47,406 nucleotides of DNA from assembly GCA_002402545.1 (NCBI GenBank), contig DHGA01000066.1, positions 1 through 47,406 on the forward strand, written 5' to 3'. The DNA is from Syntrophaceae bacterium UBA4810. Lineage in GTDB: Bacteria > Desulfobacterota > Syntrophia > Syntrophales > Smithellaceae. A program made the position numbers and the translations under genes. Below the pieces are notes generated by a model that did not search any database, had not been told where the DNA came from, and saw only the letters and a list, made by a program, of their open reading frames with translations. Shown here piece by piece: positions 34,759 through 43,603 of the stretch (position 1 is the stretch's first letter; each line of letters begins with the position of its first letter).

Positions 34759-35662
34759 GTCGCTGAAAAGAAAAATGAAAAGCGCGGGTGACCTTCTTTC
34801 GGTCGTCAAAACGATGAAGGCTTTGGCCGCCGTAAGTATCAGACAATACCAGCGCGCAGTGGAATCTCTGACGGACTATAACAGAACAGTGGAAATGGGT
34901 CTGCAAATAGTTCTTAAAGAGAGAATGGATACGGCAACGCAAGGCAAATCTCCCACAATGAAGCGCGTTGGCGCGATTGTTTTCGGCTCGGATCAAGGAT
35001 TATGTGGCCAGCTTAATGAACAAATATCTGTCTTTACGCTGGAACACTTTAAAACAAACGGGATTAAAAAAGATAACCGAGTAATTTTATCTGTTGGCGC
35101 CAGGGTAGCGGATTACCTGGAAGACGCGGGGCAAACTCTGTATGATGTCTTACCAACACCAGGTTCCACTGCGGGCATTACCCCGCTTGTCCAGGAAATA
35201 ATTATGATTATTGATGAGTGGCACTTCCGCAATCATGTGGATCATTTCCTGCTTTTCTATAATAAATATTTGGGCGGGGCGACTTACCATCCGCATATGA
35301 TTCAGCTTCTGCCGGTGAGCCAGGAATGGCTAAAAGAAATAGCCACAAAAAAATGGGATTCCAAAAGCCTGCCTATTTATCGCATGAGCGGTGATATGAT
35401 TTTTTCATCTCTGATCAGAGAATATCTTTTTATTTCCTTATACCGGGCGTTCGCGGAATCTCTGGCCAGTGAAAACGCGAGTCGTCTGGCATCCATGCAG
35501 AATGCTGAAAAAAATATTGAGGAACAATTGCAGGATCTGCACGGACAGTTTCATCGCACGCGCCAAATGACGATTACGGAGGAATTATTGGATATTGTCG
35601 CCGGTTTTGAGGCCTTAAGCGAAAGCAAACCGTCACAAAAGCAGCAACAAGAAAGCAGGTGA
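34745..35662 (+). CDS. atpG: N-ATPase F1 subunit gamma
   Basis: The rotating central shaft, 305 residues. The N-terminal helix MQTTESLKRKMKSAGDLLSV and the C-terminal helix SENASRLASMQNAEKNIEEQL are the paired coiled coil of the family. The ATG at 34745 is preferred to an upstream GTG because it starts at the family N-terminus and follows AGAGGAAG. It is the last ATPase subunit; the next gene overlaps or abuts its stop. Confidence 0.93.
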   Translation: MQTTESLKRKMKSAGDLLSVVKTMKALAAVSIRQYQRAVESLTDYNRTVEMGLQIVLKERMDTATQGKSPTMKRVGAIVFGSDQGLCGQLNEQISVFTLEHFKTNGIKKDNRVILSVGARVADYLEDAGQTLYDVLPTPGSTAGITPLVQEIIMIIDEWHFRNHVDHFLLFYNKYLGGATYHPHMIQLLPVSQEWLKEIATKKWDSKSLPIYRMSGDMIFSSLIREYLFISLYRAFAESLASENASRLASMQNAEKNIEEQLQDLHGQFHRTRQMTITEELLDIVAGFEALSESKPSQKQQQESR

Positions 35663-35667
35663 GCATC

Positions 35668-36522
35668 ATGGCAGTAGAAAGACAAATATGCGGTATATGC
35701 GCTTGGCGTAAAGACTGTCAAAAAAGGTTTAAATTAGGTTCGGATTCTTTGGTGGGAAGTTATTGTCCCGACTACACAAGGGATTTATCAATTAAATCCA
35801 TCTCACCGGAAGCGCTGGAAGATGAAAAAGCTGTCATGGATAAAATGGTGCAGCAACAGCTGGATAAGTGGCGCAAGCTTTTGGACAAAGCGCTCAAGCA
35901 GGGCATTGATATTGAAAAGTTCAAAGGCGGGCCGGTGATTACTATTTCCCGTGAACCCGGCAGCGGCGGCAGTGAAATCGCCCGCAGAATCGCCAAGGGA
36001 TTAAATATGGATTTAATCGGCGGGCAAATAATTCAGCACGTGGCGGACAGCGCGAGGATGAGCAGAAAAGTTATTGAGTCGCTCGATGAAAAAGAAGTGA
36101 AATTCAGAGAAACGCTGCTTTCTTCTTTGTTTGGTGAATCCCGTCCCTGGCCCGGTGAATATCTCCAGCACCTGACTCGAGTGATCGGAACAATCGGAGT
36201 ATTCGGCAATGTTGTTATCGTGGGCAGAGGAGCGAATCATATTTTACCTTCGGAAAAAGCTTTCAAAGCAAGAATCATCGCCCCGTTGGAATTCAGAATC
36301 AAACATTTTACCGAAGACAAGGGTTTATCCAGAACCGAAGCAGAGCAGTATGTAATCAAAAAAGAATCAGACCGTAAAGCTTTCGTACGTAAATATTTTA
36401 ACGCTGATGTTGATGACCCGAAGCTTTATGACATTATCGTTAACACCGGGTTAATGACACTTGATGGCGCGGCGGCTACAATAATTACCGCGTTCAAGAA
36501 AAAAATGGAATGCGCCGCCTGA
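35668..36522 (+). CDS. Cys4 motif plus cytidylate-kinase-like protein
   Basis: A 284-residue protein in two parts. Residues 1-40 hold C8, C11, C17 and C33, a probable zinc or FeS knuckle. Residues about 85-284 belong to the cytidylate-kinase-like family (ITISREPGSGGSEIARRIA, then IVGRGANHIL), which has a P-loop NTPase fold but whose function is not established. The start is either ATG 35668 or GTG 35659, which overlaps the atpG stop. It immediately follows the ATPase and so is probably co-transcribed. A nucleotide-sensing or kinase role linked to the ATPase is speculative. Confidence 0.8.
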   Translation: MAVERQICGICAWRKDCQKRFKLGSDSLVGSYCPDYTRDLSIKSISPEALEDEKAVMDKMVQQQLDKWRKLLDKALKQGIDIEKFKGGPVITISREPGSGGSEIARRIAKGLNMDLIGGQIIQHVADSARMSRKVIESLDEKEVKFRETLLSSLFGESRPWPGEYLQHLTRVIGTIGVFGNVVIVGRGANHILPSEKAFKARIIAPLEFRIKHFTEDKGLSRTEAEQYVIKKESDRKAFVRKYFNADVDDPKLYDIIVNTGLMTLDGAAATIITAFKKKMECAA

Positions 36523-36640
36523 AATGTTACAAGCATTTAAGAAAATTTGATTACCCGCGGCTCATTTTAAATACGAGTTAAAGCATCCGAGCGCCGGGCA
36601 GAATCAGATAAGCGCTGTATTTAAATATTTAGCATTTTTC

Positions 36641-36669
36641 TTGACTTATAATCAGACCCTTCTTATAAT
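36641..36669 (+). promoter_or_regulatory. Near-consensus sigma-70 promoter
   Basis: TTGACT (36641-36646), exactly 17 bases, then TATAAT (36664-36669): 11 of 12 consensus positions. Start of transcription is expected near 36676, about 46 bases before the ATG of the small gene. Confidence 0.85.
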
Positions 36670-36721
36670 TCAGCTAATTTTCAGTAGTTGCAATAACTAT
36701 AACAAGGCAGGAGGCAGGGCT

Positions 36722-36823
36722 ATGACAATGGTTAAAGAAAAACGTAAGTTTAACTTTGTTTTACTGGCAATATTGGTTGCTGTTATAATTATTTACGCTT
36801 TATTCTATTTGGACGTATTTTAA
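36722..36823 (+). CDS. 33-residue single-helix membrane protein
   Basis: A basic N-terminus (MTMVKEKRKFN) followed by one hydrophobic helix (FVLLAILVAVIIIYALFYL) and DVF. AGGAGG lies 7 bases before the ATG, and a near-consensus promoter lies 53 bases upstream. The in-frame codons before the ATG start inside the promoter and are not used. No family is recognised; the size and shape are those of small membrane regulators of larger complexes. A short hairpin GCTCT/AGAGC with T-rich tail at 36863-36886 may be its terminator. Confidence 0.7.
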   Translation: MTMVKEKRKFNFVLLAILVAVIIIYALFYLDVF

Positions 36824-36979
36824 GTTAACTTAAGCTCGCCTTAAAAGACACGAACAAGAAATGCTCTGTAAAAGAGCTTCTTTGTATTTGTTTGCCTGTT
36901 ATTTTTACAATTTATTATGTATATTATTGTAATAACTAGTTTTTTGTACCAAAACTTCGAGAAGTAAAGAAATATTTAT

Positions 36980-37630
36980 CTAAACTAAGTCCTTTTTTTG
37001 TGCCTGAACATTACCCCGCCGTATCTGATCTACAAAATCAGCTTCGTTTTTTATTTTATTTTCAAACAATGTAACGCAGGAACCAACATTGAAAATTTTG
37101 TGAGCATCGGAGCCGCCCACACCGGGAATTCCAAGTTTTTGCATCGCTTTTTGCACTTTGGCCACAGCCAAAGAGGAATGATCCGGGTGATATAATTCGA
37201 TAGCGTCAATGGGCAGATGGTAAATTTTGTCACCCGCGCCGTAGTAATGAGTCTTCCCCCGGCGCGACAGCTTATAAGGATGCGCGGCGATAATAATGCC
37301 GTTTTGATCATGTACCAGTTCCGTCAATTCGGCGGCGGCATAACGGCCGGTTAAACTATACTTCACGCCGAATACCAGAAAATCCCCTTCCATTTCATTT
37401 TTCTCATTGCGGGCGGAAATTTCCTGACCGTTAATCAGAACAAGCCCGCGCGGATTGGCCAGCTTTTTAAGTTTGGTAAATTCCTCATCCGGCCAGCGCA
37501 TGCCATGTTCAGTGAGCGCAATCCCTTGTAGACCGGCCTCGAGCGCCTGCGCGATGAGTTCCTCCGGATGAATAAAAGAACAGTCGGAATATTTTTGCGT
37601 GTGAATGTGCAGATCAAAAACAGTTGTCAT
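36980..37630 (-). CDS. PHP-domain metal-dependent phosphoesterase
   Basis: A 216-residue protein with the PHP motifs: DLHIHT (H8, H10), GIALTEHG, IAAHPY and SDAHKI. These bind two or three metal ions and hydrolyse phosphoesters; relatives act on nucleoside bisphosphates or small signalling phosphates. The substrate here is unknown. It is the last gene of the minus-strand tetrapyrrole block, 53 bases after hemB, and may simply share its transcript. Confidence 0.87.
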   Translation of the reverse strand: MTTVFDLHIHTQKYSDCSFIHPEELIAQALEAGLQGIALTEHGMRWPDEEFTKLKKLANPRGLVLINGQEISARNEKNEMEGDFLVFGVKYSLTGRYAAAELTELVHDQNGIIIAAHPYKLSRRGKTHYYGAGDKIYHLPIDAIELYHPDHSSLAVAKVQKAMQKLGIPGVGGSDAHKIFNVGSCVTLFENKIKNEADFVDQIRRGNVQAQKKDLV

Positions 37631-37683
37631 TAAGTTTTTATTTAAACATTAGCAAGTCTATACTGATTAAAATATTCTCTCCA

Positions 37684-38667
37684 TTATTTATTAAGCAGGC
37701 GGGCCGCCTCTTTGGCCCAGTAGGTGATGATAATATCCGCGCCGGCTCTTTTGATGGCGGTAAGCGTCTCGAACATGGTTTTTTCTTCATCAAGCCAGCC
37801 TGCCTGCGCGGCGGCTTTAATCATGGAATATTCACCGCTTACGTTATAGGCCGCCAGCGGCAGGTCGAATTCCTGTTTCGCGCGGTAAATGATATCCAGA
37901 TAGGGAAGCGCGGGCTTGACCATGATGATGTCCGCGCCCTCGGCCACATCCAGAGAAATTTCCCTGATGGCTTCATCGGCATTGGCCGGATCCATCTGAT
38001 AAGCTTTGCGGTCGCCGAACTGCGGCGCGCTTTCGGCGGCTTCGCGAAACGGCCCATAAAAAGCCGAGGCGTATTTGGCACAATAGGCCATAATCGGAAT
38101 ATCTCCCAGCGCGTTTTCATCCAGTGCTTCGCGAATCGCCGCCACCTGCCCGTCCATCATAGCCGAAGGCGCGACCATGTCCGCGCCGGCTTGTGCCTGA
38201 GAGAGAGCCGTTTTCGCCAAAAGCTCCAACGAAGCATCATTTAACACATTTAACACATTACCGTTTTCAACAATCCCGCAATGACCGTGGCTGGTGTATT
38301 CGCAAAGGCAAACATCAGTTATCACGAGTATTTCCGGCACGGTATCCTTGATACCCCTTACCGCCTGCTGGATGATTCCGTCTTTAGCATACGCGCCGCT
38401 TGCTCTCTCATCTTTTTTATCGGGAATGCCAAAAAGCAGTAGCGCCAGAATGCCAGTAGCTTTTGCCTCGCGGGCTTCTTTTACCAGAATATCCACCGAC
38501 ATCTGGAAATGACCAGGCATGGAAGCAATCGGTTTTTTCACGTCTTTGCCGCCGACAACGAAAAGCGGATAAACAATATTATCGATACTTATAATCGTCT
38601 CGCGCACCAGCCTACGTAAATTTTCGTTTTTTCTGAGCCGCCGCGGGCGGTAGTCAGGAAATTGCAT
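37684..38667 (-). CDS. hemB: Porphobilinogen synthase (delta-aminolevulinate dehydratase)
   Basis: A 327-residue cytoplasmic enzyme condensing two 5-aminolevulinates to porphobilinogen. The substrate-binding lysines are K198 (YCAKYASAFYGPFR) and the one in IMVKPALPYLD. C120, C122 and C130 (DVCLCEYTSHGHC) mark the zinc-dependent class. It lies 3 bases downstream of the AhbC-like gene in the tetrapyrrole operon. Confidence 0.96.
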   Translation of the reverse strand: MQFPDYRPRRLRKNENLRRLVRETIISIDNIVYPLFVVGGKDVKKPIASMPGHFQMSVDILVKEAREAKATGILALLLFGIPDKKDERASGAYAKDGIIQQAVRGIKDTVPEILVITDVCLCEYTSHGHCGIVENGNVLNVLNDASLELLAKTALSQAQAGADMVAPSAMMDGQVAAIREALDENALGDIPIMAYCAKYASAFYGPFREAAESAPQFGDRKAYQMDPANADEAIREISLDVAEGADIIMVKPALPYLDIIYRAKQEFDLPLAAYNVSGEYSMIKAAAQAGWLDEEKTMFETLTAIKRAGADIIITYWAKEAARLLNK

Positions 38668-38670
38668 GGC

Positions 38671-39855
38671 CTACTCCTTTTTTGCTATTTCTTTATCCGT
38701 TAAATAACAGGCGGGGTCATCTCCCCATATATCACCTACCGCTTCCGCCCGCGCGCGGAAATTTCCGCCGCAGACATTCAGCCACCCGCAATCCGCGCAG
38801 CGGCCGTGCAGATGTTCTTTCTTATTTTTTAATTTCATCAAAAATTCGTTGTGTTCATCCGTCCAGATTTTACTGAAGGGCTTCTGTCTGATATTTCCCA
38901 GCGGACGATTCCGCCAAAACTGATCCGGATATACTTCACCGTCCCAGCTTACGCAGCCGATGCCCACACCGGTTGAGTTGCCCTCGTTCATCTCCAGAAG
39001 TTCCAACACTTCTTTAGCGCGCTTAGGATTTTCTTTTTTCATTTTCAAATAAAGATAAGGCCCGTCGGCGTGATTATCCACGGTGAGGATTTCGGGCGCC
39101 AGCCCATCGTCAAACATCTCTTTTGTCCGGGCGGCAATTAAATCCAAAAGCGCGCGGGTTTCTTGATGTGTTAAATCTTCTTCGCGCAGTTTGGAACCAC
39201 GGCCAGTATAAACCAGATGATAAAAACAAAGCCGCTCAATTTTTTCTTGTTTGAGCAAATCAAAAATCGCCGGCACGTCAGCGAGATTGCGCTTATTCAC
39301 GGTAAATCGAATTCCCACCTTTATTCCCGCGTCGCGGCAGTTACGGATTCCTTCCATGGCTTTTTCGAACGCGCCTTTTGTGCCGCGGAAACGATCATGC
39401 GTTTTTTCCAGACCGTCCAGGCTCACCCCCACATAGGAAAGACCGATCTTCCGGAGTTTAGCGGCGATTTCTTTGGTAATTAGCGTGCCGTTGGTGGAGA
39501 TAACCGCGCGCATGCCTTTATCTGTCGCGTATTTCGCCAGCTCCAGCAAATCCGGACGCATGAGCGGCTCGCCGCCGGAAAACAAAATCACCGGCGCGCC
39601 GAAGGCCGCCAGATCGTCAATCAGTTTTTTCCCTTCCTCCGTAGTCAATTCATCGGGGTAATCGACATCGGCGGAAGCCGAATAGCAGTGAACGCATTTC
39701 AGGTTGCAGCGGCGCGTCATATTCCAGACAACCACGGGTTTTTTGTCCGCGGAAAATTGCAGCAGGTGCGAAGGAAGTGCCTTGGAGTGGCGGCTGTAGC
39801 GCAGCACGTCGGATGGTTCCACCGCGCCGCAGTATAACTTGGAAATACCAATCAT
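38671..39855 (-). CDS. ahbC: Radical SAM heme-biosynthesis protein, AhbC type
   Basis: A 394-residue radical SAM/SPASM enzyme. CNLKCVHC (C50, C54, C57) holds the SAM cluster; C-terminal Cys in GIGCVSWDG, CADCGWLNVCGGN and ACYL fit an auxiliary cluster. The N-terminus MIGISKLYCG is characteristic of AhbC, which converts 12,18-didecarboxysiroheme to iron-coproporphyrin III in the siroheme route of sulfate reducers and archaea. AhbD and NirJ are close alternatives. The operon context (hemA, hemC, cobA-hemD and a siroheme-forming gene) agrees with AhbC. Neither AhbA/B nor AhbD is in the window. Confidence 0.82.
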   Translation of the reverse strand: MIGISKLYCGAVEPSDVLRYSRHSKALPSHLLQFSADKKPVVVWNMTRRCNLKCVHCYSASADVDYPDELTTEEGKKLIDDLAAFGAPVILFSGGEPLMRPDLLELAKYATDKGMRAVISTNGTLITKEIAAKLRKIGLSYVGVSLDGLEKTHDRFRGTKGAFEKAMEGIRNCRDAGIKVGIRFTVNKRNLADVPAIFDLLKQEKIERLCFYHLVYTGRGSKLREEDLTHQETRALLDLIAARTKEMFDDGLAPEILTVDNHADGPYLYLKMKKENPKRAKEVLELLEMNEGNSTGVGIGCVSWDGEVYPDQFWRNRPLGNIRQKPFSKIWTDEHNEFLMKLKNKKEHLHGRCADCGWLNVCGGNFRARAEAVGDIWGDDPACYLTDKEIAKKE

Positions 39856-39858
39856 TTT

Positions 39859-41409
39859 TTATTTCACATCTTTCAAACAACTACTATTATTATCATAATT
39901 GATTAAGGACTGTACGAGGCCTTGCATGGTGTATTCTTTCTGCTCGATGTCAATCTGAAATCCAGCTTTTCTTGCCGTGGCTGCCGTCACCGGGCCGATG
40001 CAGGCAACGCGCACTTGCGGCGGCAGGACAAAATCCTTCCCCATTATTTCCGCAAAATTGGTCACGGTGGAGGAACTGGTAAAGGTAATTATATCCACCG
40101 CGCCTGCCTCAAGCAGCTCTGTCAGCTCTTCTTTTTTCCGGCCCGAATTTACCGTCTGATACGCGGTCACAACATCGACCGTTGCTCCCATTTTTCTTAG
40201 CCCTTCCGGCAGTATATCACGGGCTTTGGCTGCGCGCGGAATCAGGATATTTTTGCCTTGCAAATCCAATGCGGAAAAAGATTGCAAAATACCTTCAGCG
40301 ATGAACTCTTCCGGCACCAGATCAACCTTTATATCTTTTTCCTCAATCTGGCGGGCGGTGGCCGGGCCGATGCAGCAGATTTTTATTCCTTTTAAATCAC
40401 GGATATCTTTACCCTTATGCCGCAGGCGTTCAAAAAAGAAATGCACGCCGTTGGCGCTGGTGAAAATCAGCCACTGATAACTTTCCAGCTGATCAAGGGC
40501 TTTGTCCAAATCGCTCCAATCGTCAGGCGGCTCAATAGCTATGGTGGGGAAAGATATGGGATTGGCGCCCTGCTCCAAAAGCAGACGCGCCAGATCATCG
40601 GCCTGTCGTTCTGGGCGCGTAATCACCACACCCAGACCGAAAAGCGGCTTATTATCAAACCAGCTTAAAGTTTCGCGCAGGTCAACCACGTCACCCACCA
40701 CCAGAATAGCCGGCGGACGAAAACCGTTGGTGTGCGCCAGGACGACAATGTTGGAAAGCGTGCCAACTAAAACCTGCTGCGTCGGCAGGCTGCCGTTCCG
40801 GATCATCGCAACGGGCGTTTCCGGATCTTTGCCGTTTTTGATGAGTTCCTTTGTAATTTCCGCGAGGTTTTTCACACCCATCAGAAAAACGAGCGTGCCG
40901 ATTTTGGCAAGAGCTGACCAGTCGATATCGCTTTTTTCTTTGGTCGGATCTTCATGCCCGGTAACAAATGCCACTGTGGAAGTAAATCCCCTTTGCGTGA
41001 GAGGAATTCCCGCGTATGCCGGAACGGCAATGGCCGAGGTCACCCCGGGAATGATTTCAAATTCCACATTATTCTCTGCCAACTTTTTTGCTTCTTCTCC
41101 GCCGCGCCCGAAGATAAAGGGATCACCGCCCTTGAGGCGCGCCACGGTGTTGCCTGCCTGCGCTTCCTTGACCAGCAATTCGTTGATTTGCTCCTGCGAT
41201 AACGTGTGATCGCCGCCTTTTTTGCCCGCGTAAATAAAGCGTGCCGGTGTTGGCGCGAACTTGAGCAGCTCTTCGTTAACCAGGTTATCGTAAATAAGTA
41301 CATCAGCGGCAAGCAGCGCTTCCACGGCTTTGAGCGTAATCAGACCCGCGTCTCCCGGCCCTGCCCCAATGATGTATACTTTTCCTGTTTTTGTTTTTTG
41401 AACAGTCAT
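39859..41409 (-). CDS. cobA-hemD: Fused uroporphyrinogen-III methyltransferase / synthase
   Basis: A 516-residue bifunctional protein. Residues 1-250 are the SAM-dependent methyltransferase (VYIIGAGPGDAGLITLKA, GGDPFIFGRGGEE) that makes precorrin-2. Residues about 260-505 are uroporphyrinogen-III synthase (WLIFTSANGVHFF, TFTSSSTVTNF). The fusion joins ring closure to the first methylation and so directs flux to siroheme. It starts 1 base after the hemC stop and ends 3 bases before the ahbC-like gene. Confidence 0.95.
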   Translation of the reverse strand: MTVQKTKTGKVYIIGAGPGDAGLITLKAVEALLAADVLIYDNLVNEELLKFAPTPARFIYAGKKGGDHTLSQEQINELLVKEAQAGNTVARLKGGDPFIFGRGGEEAKKLAENNVEFEIIPGVTSAIAVPAYAGIPLTQRGFTSTVAFVTGHEDPTKEKSDIDWSALAKIGTLVFLMGVKNLAEITKELIKNGKDPETPVAMIRNGSLPTQQVLVGTLSNIVVLAHTNGFRPPAILVVGDVVDLRETLSWFDNKPLFGLGVVITRPERQADDLARLLLEQGANPISFPTIAIEPPDDWSDLDKALDQLESYQWLIFTSANGVHFFFERLRHKGKDIRDLKGIKICCIGPATARQIEEKDIKVDLVPEEFIAEGILQSFSALDLQGKNILIPRAAKARDILPEGLRKMGATVDVVTAYQTVNSGRKKEELTELLEAGAVDIITFTSSSTVTNFAEIMGKDFVLPPQVRVACIGPVTAATARKAGFQIDIEQKEYTMQGLVQSLINYDNNSSCLKDVK

Positions 41410-41410
41410 T

Positions 41411-42325
41411 TCAGCACATCAACTCCAGCAGGCGCCTGCCGCCTTTTTCCAAAATTAAATCCGCCAATCTTTTTCCCAGCTCTTCGGCCGCGCCGATCTC
41501 TCCCCAGACTTTATCCCTGATTACCTCAGAGCCGTTGGGCGCGGCAATCAATCCCTCCAGCGTCAATCTTTTTCCTTCCAGCAACCCATAGGCCGCAATC
41601 GGCAGGCGACAGCCGCCACCCAGCGTCCGCAGATAGGAACGCTCCGCGCTGACTTCCGCAAACGTTTGCTGATGATTCAGCTTGCCGCAAAGTTCGGCCA
41701 ATTCCGTATCGCCTTTCCTTGTCTGTAAACCCAGTGCGCCCTGGCCCACCGCCGGGAGCATCAATTCAATGGGCAGATACTGCGTTATTTTTTCGAGATA
41801 TCCCATTCTCTTCATGCCTGCCGCCGCCAGGATAACCCCCGTGAGGTTTTCTGTCTCTATTTTTTTGAGCCTTGTGTCAATATTGCCGCGCAGCGAAAAA
41901 ATATTAATATCGGGCAGCATCGCTTTAATCTGCGCGGCGCGCCTGAGCGACCCGGTGCCGATTTTAGCCCCTTTGGGCATAAATTCCATCTTCACATTTC
42001 CGCGTGAAACCAGAACATCGCGCGCATCTTCGCGCGGCATTAAAGCAGCAAAAGTTAACCCTTCCGGCGTTTCACCAGGCACATCCTTCATGCTGTGCAC
42101 CGCCAGATCGATGCTTCCGGCAAGCAAGGCCTCTTCGATTTCCTTGACAAAAACCCCCTGACCGCCAATTTGCGCAAGCGAAACATCCTGCATAATATCG
42201 CCGCTGGTTTTAATCACGCAGATCTCAGCCTCTGTTTCCGGCGCGGCTTTTTTCAAGGCCTCGACAACATAATTTGTCTGTGTTAGTGCGAGCTTGCTGC
42301 CGCGCGTTCCTACTTTTATATGCAC
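41411..42325 (-). CDS. hemC: Hydroxymethylbilane synthase
   Basis: A 304-residue enzyme polymerising four porphobilinogens. The N-terminus KVGTRGSKLALTQT and the dipyrromethane-attachment Cys in LRTLGGGCRLPIAAYG are diagnostic; GTGSLRRAAQ carries the substrate-binding Arg pair. It has normal family length and lies 12 bases downstream of hemA. Confidence 0.96.
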   Translation of the reverse strand: MHIKVGTRGSKLALTQTNYVVEALKKAAPETEAEICVIKTSGDIMQDVSLAQIGGQGVFVKEIEEALLAGSIDLAVHSMKDVPGETPEGLTFAALMPREDARDVLVSRGNVKMEFMPKGAKIGTGSLRRAAQIKAMLPDINIFSLRGNIDTRLKKIETENLTGVILAAAGMKRMGYLEKITQYLPIELMLPAVGQGALGLQTRKGDTELAELCGKLNHQQTFAEVSAERSYLRTLGGGCRLPIAAYGLLEGKRLTLEGLIAAPNGSEVIRDKVWGEIGAAEELGKRLADLILEKGGRRLLELMC

Positions 42326-42337
42326 AATCTTCCTTTC

Positions 42338-43603
42338 TTACTCATCCAGACGGAAAAGCTGGCGAACCGCGGCCACAATATCCTGAGAATTAAACTCGGC
42401 GCTTTCCTCTTTCATCACCGCCACCGGAGCGTGCAGAATTTTATTGACAATGCCTTTGACCAGCACCTCGATTTTTTCTTTATCACCGTTTTCGATGCTG
42501 CTCATCCATCCTTGCGCTTTTTCCATCTCCGCGCGCACAATTCCTTCCGCTTTAGTACGCAGAGAAATAATCGTCGGCACGGCCTCCAGTTCCTTTAGCC
42601 AGTTACTATATAACGTTACTTCTTCATCAACAATCTTTTCCGCTTTCAGCGCCTCACGGCGGCGATTTTTTATGTTCTCATCAACAATATTCTGCAAGTT
42701 ATCGATATTATAGAGATAAACATTTTCGATATTGTCCACAGAGGGGTCTATGTCGCGCGGGACAGCGATATCGATTAAAAAAAGCAGTCGGTTTTTTCTT
42801 TTGCTAAGCGCCCGCCGAATCATGCTCTCCGTTATTATATAGGAAGGCGCGCCAGTGGAACTAATCACGATATCCGCGTGAGAAAGAGCCTCGTCCAGAG
42901 TATCAAGGCCTGCCGCCCTGCCATGAAACTTTTCCGCCAGCGCCGCGGCCTGAACAAGAGACCGATTGACCACCGTAATGTCTTCCGCTTTGTTTCCGAT
43001 CAGATGCGTTCCCGTCAATTCGGCCATCTCTCCCGCTCCGACCACCAAAATCTTTTTACCGGTCAGCGTTCCTAATATTTTTTTGGCCAATTCCACCGCC
43101 GCGAAGCTTACCGAAACCGGGTTTGCCGCAATTTCCGTTTCCGTGCGCACGCGCTTCGCCGTCCGAAAAGAGCGGTGCATCAAGCGATTGAGCGCAACGC
43201 CGGAGGAATTTTGAGCCAGCGCCTGGCGGTAAGCGTCTTTTACCTGGCCAAGAATCTGCGCCTCTCCCATTACCAGAGAATCAAGGCTTGCCGTAACTCG
43301 AAACAAATGTTTTATCGCCTCATCATCGCGGTAAATATACAGACAAGTTGCTTCGTCGCCCGTAAGGCCGCCTTTTTTCATCAGCGTTTTTTTCAGTTTA
43401 TCCGCGGTTTCGGGATTATCGTCAATTACGGCAACTACCTCAACTCGGTTGCAGGTGGAAAGAAACAAAACTTCCGTAACTCCTTCGATGGCGAGAAATT
43501 CCGGCAGTAAATTATTTTCTTCTTCACAACCGGCAAAAAGTCTTTCCCGCACAGCCAGGGGAGCTGTTTTATGATTTAATCCAATAAGTATAATCATTTT
43601 CAA
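42338..43603 (-). CDS. hemA: Glutamyl-tRNA reductase
   Basis: A 421-residue enzyme reducing glutamyl-tRNA to glutamate-1-semialdehyde, the first step of the C5 tetrapyrrole route. LNHKTAPLAVRERL at the N-terminus, the catalytic Cys in STCNRVE and the NADP fold VVGAGEMAELTG are intact. The start overlaps the stop of the CcsA/HemX-like gene by 4 bases; two alternative ATGs differ by two residues. Confidence 0.96.
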   Translation of the reverse strand: MKMIILIGLNHKTAPLAVRERLFAGCEEENNLLPEFLAIEGVTEVLFLSTCNRVEVVAVIDDNPETADKLKKTLMKKGGLTGDEATCLYIYRDDEAIKHLFRVTASLDSLVMGEAQILGQVKDAYRQALAQNSSGVALNRLMHRSFRTAKRVRTETEIAANPVSVSFAAVELAKKILGTLTGKKILVVGAGEMAELTGTHLIGNKAEDITVVNRSLVQAAALAEKFHGRAAGLDTLDEALSHADIVISSTGAPSYIITESMIRRALSKRKNRLLFLIDIAVPRDIDPSVDNIENVYLYNIDNLQNIVDENIKNRRREALKAEKIVDEEVTLYSNWLKELEAVPTIISLRTKAEGIVRAEMEKAQGWMSSIENGDKEKIEVLVKGIVNKILHAPVAVMKEESAEFNSQDIVAAVRQLFRLDE

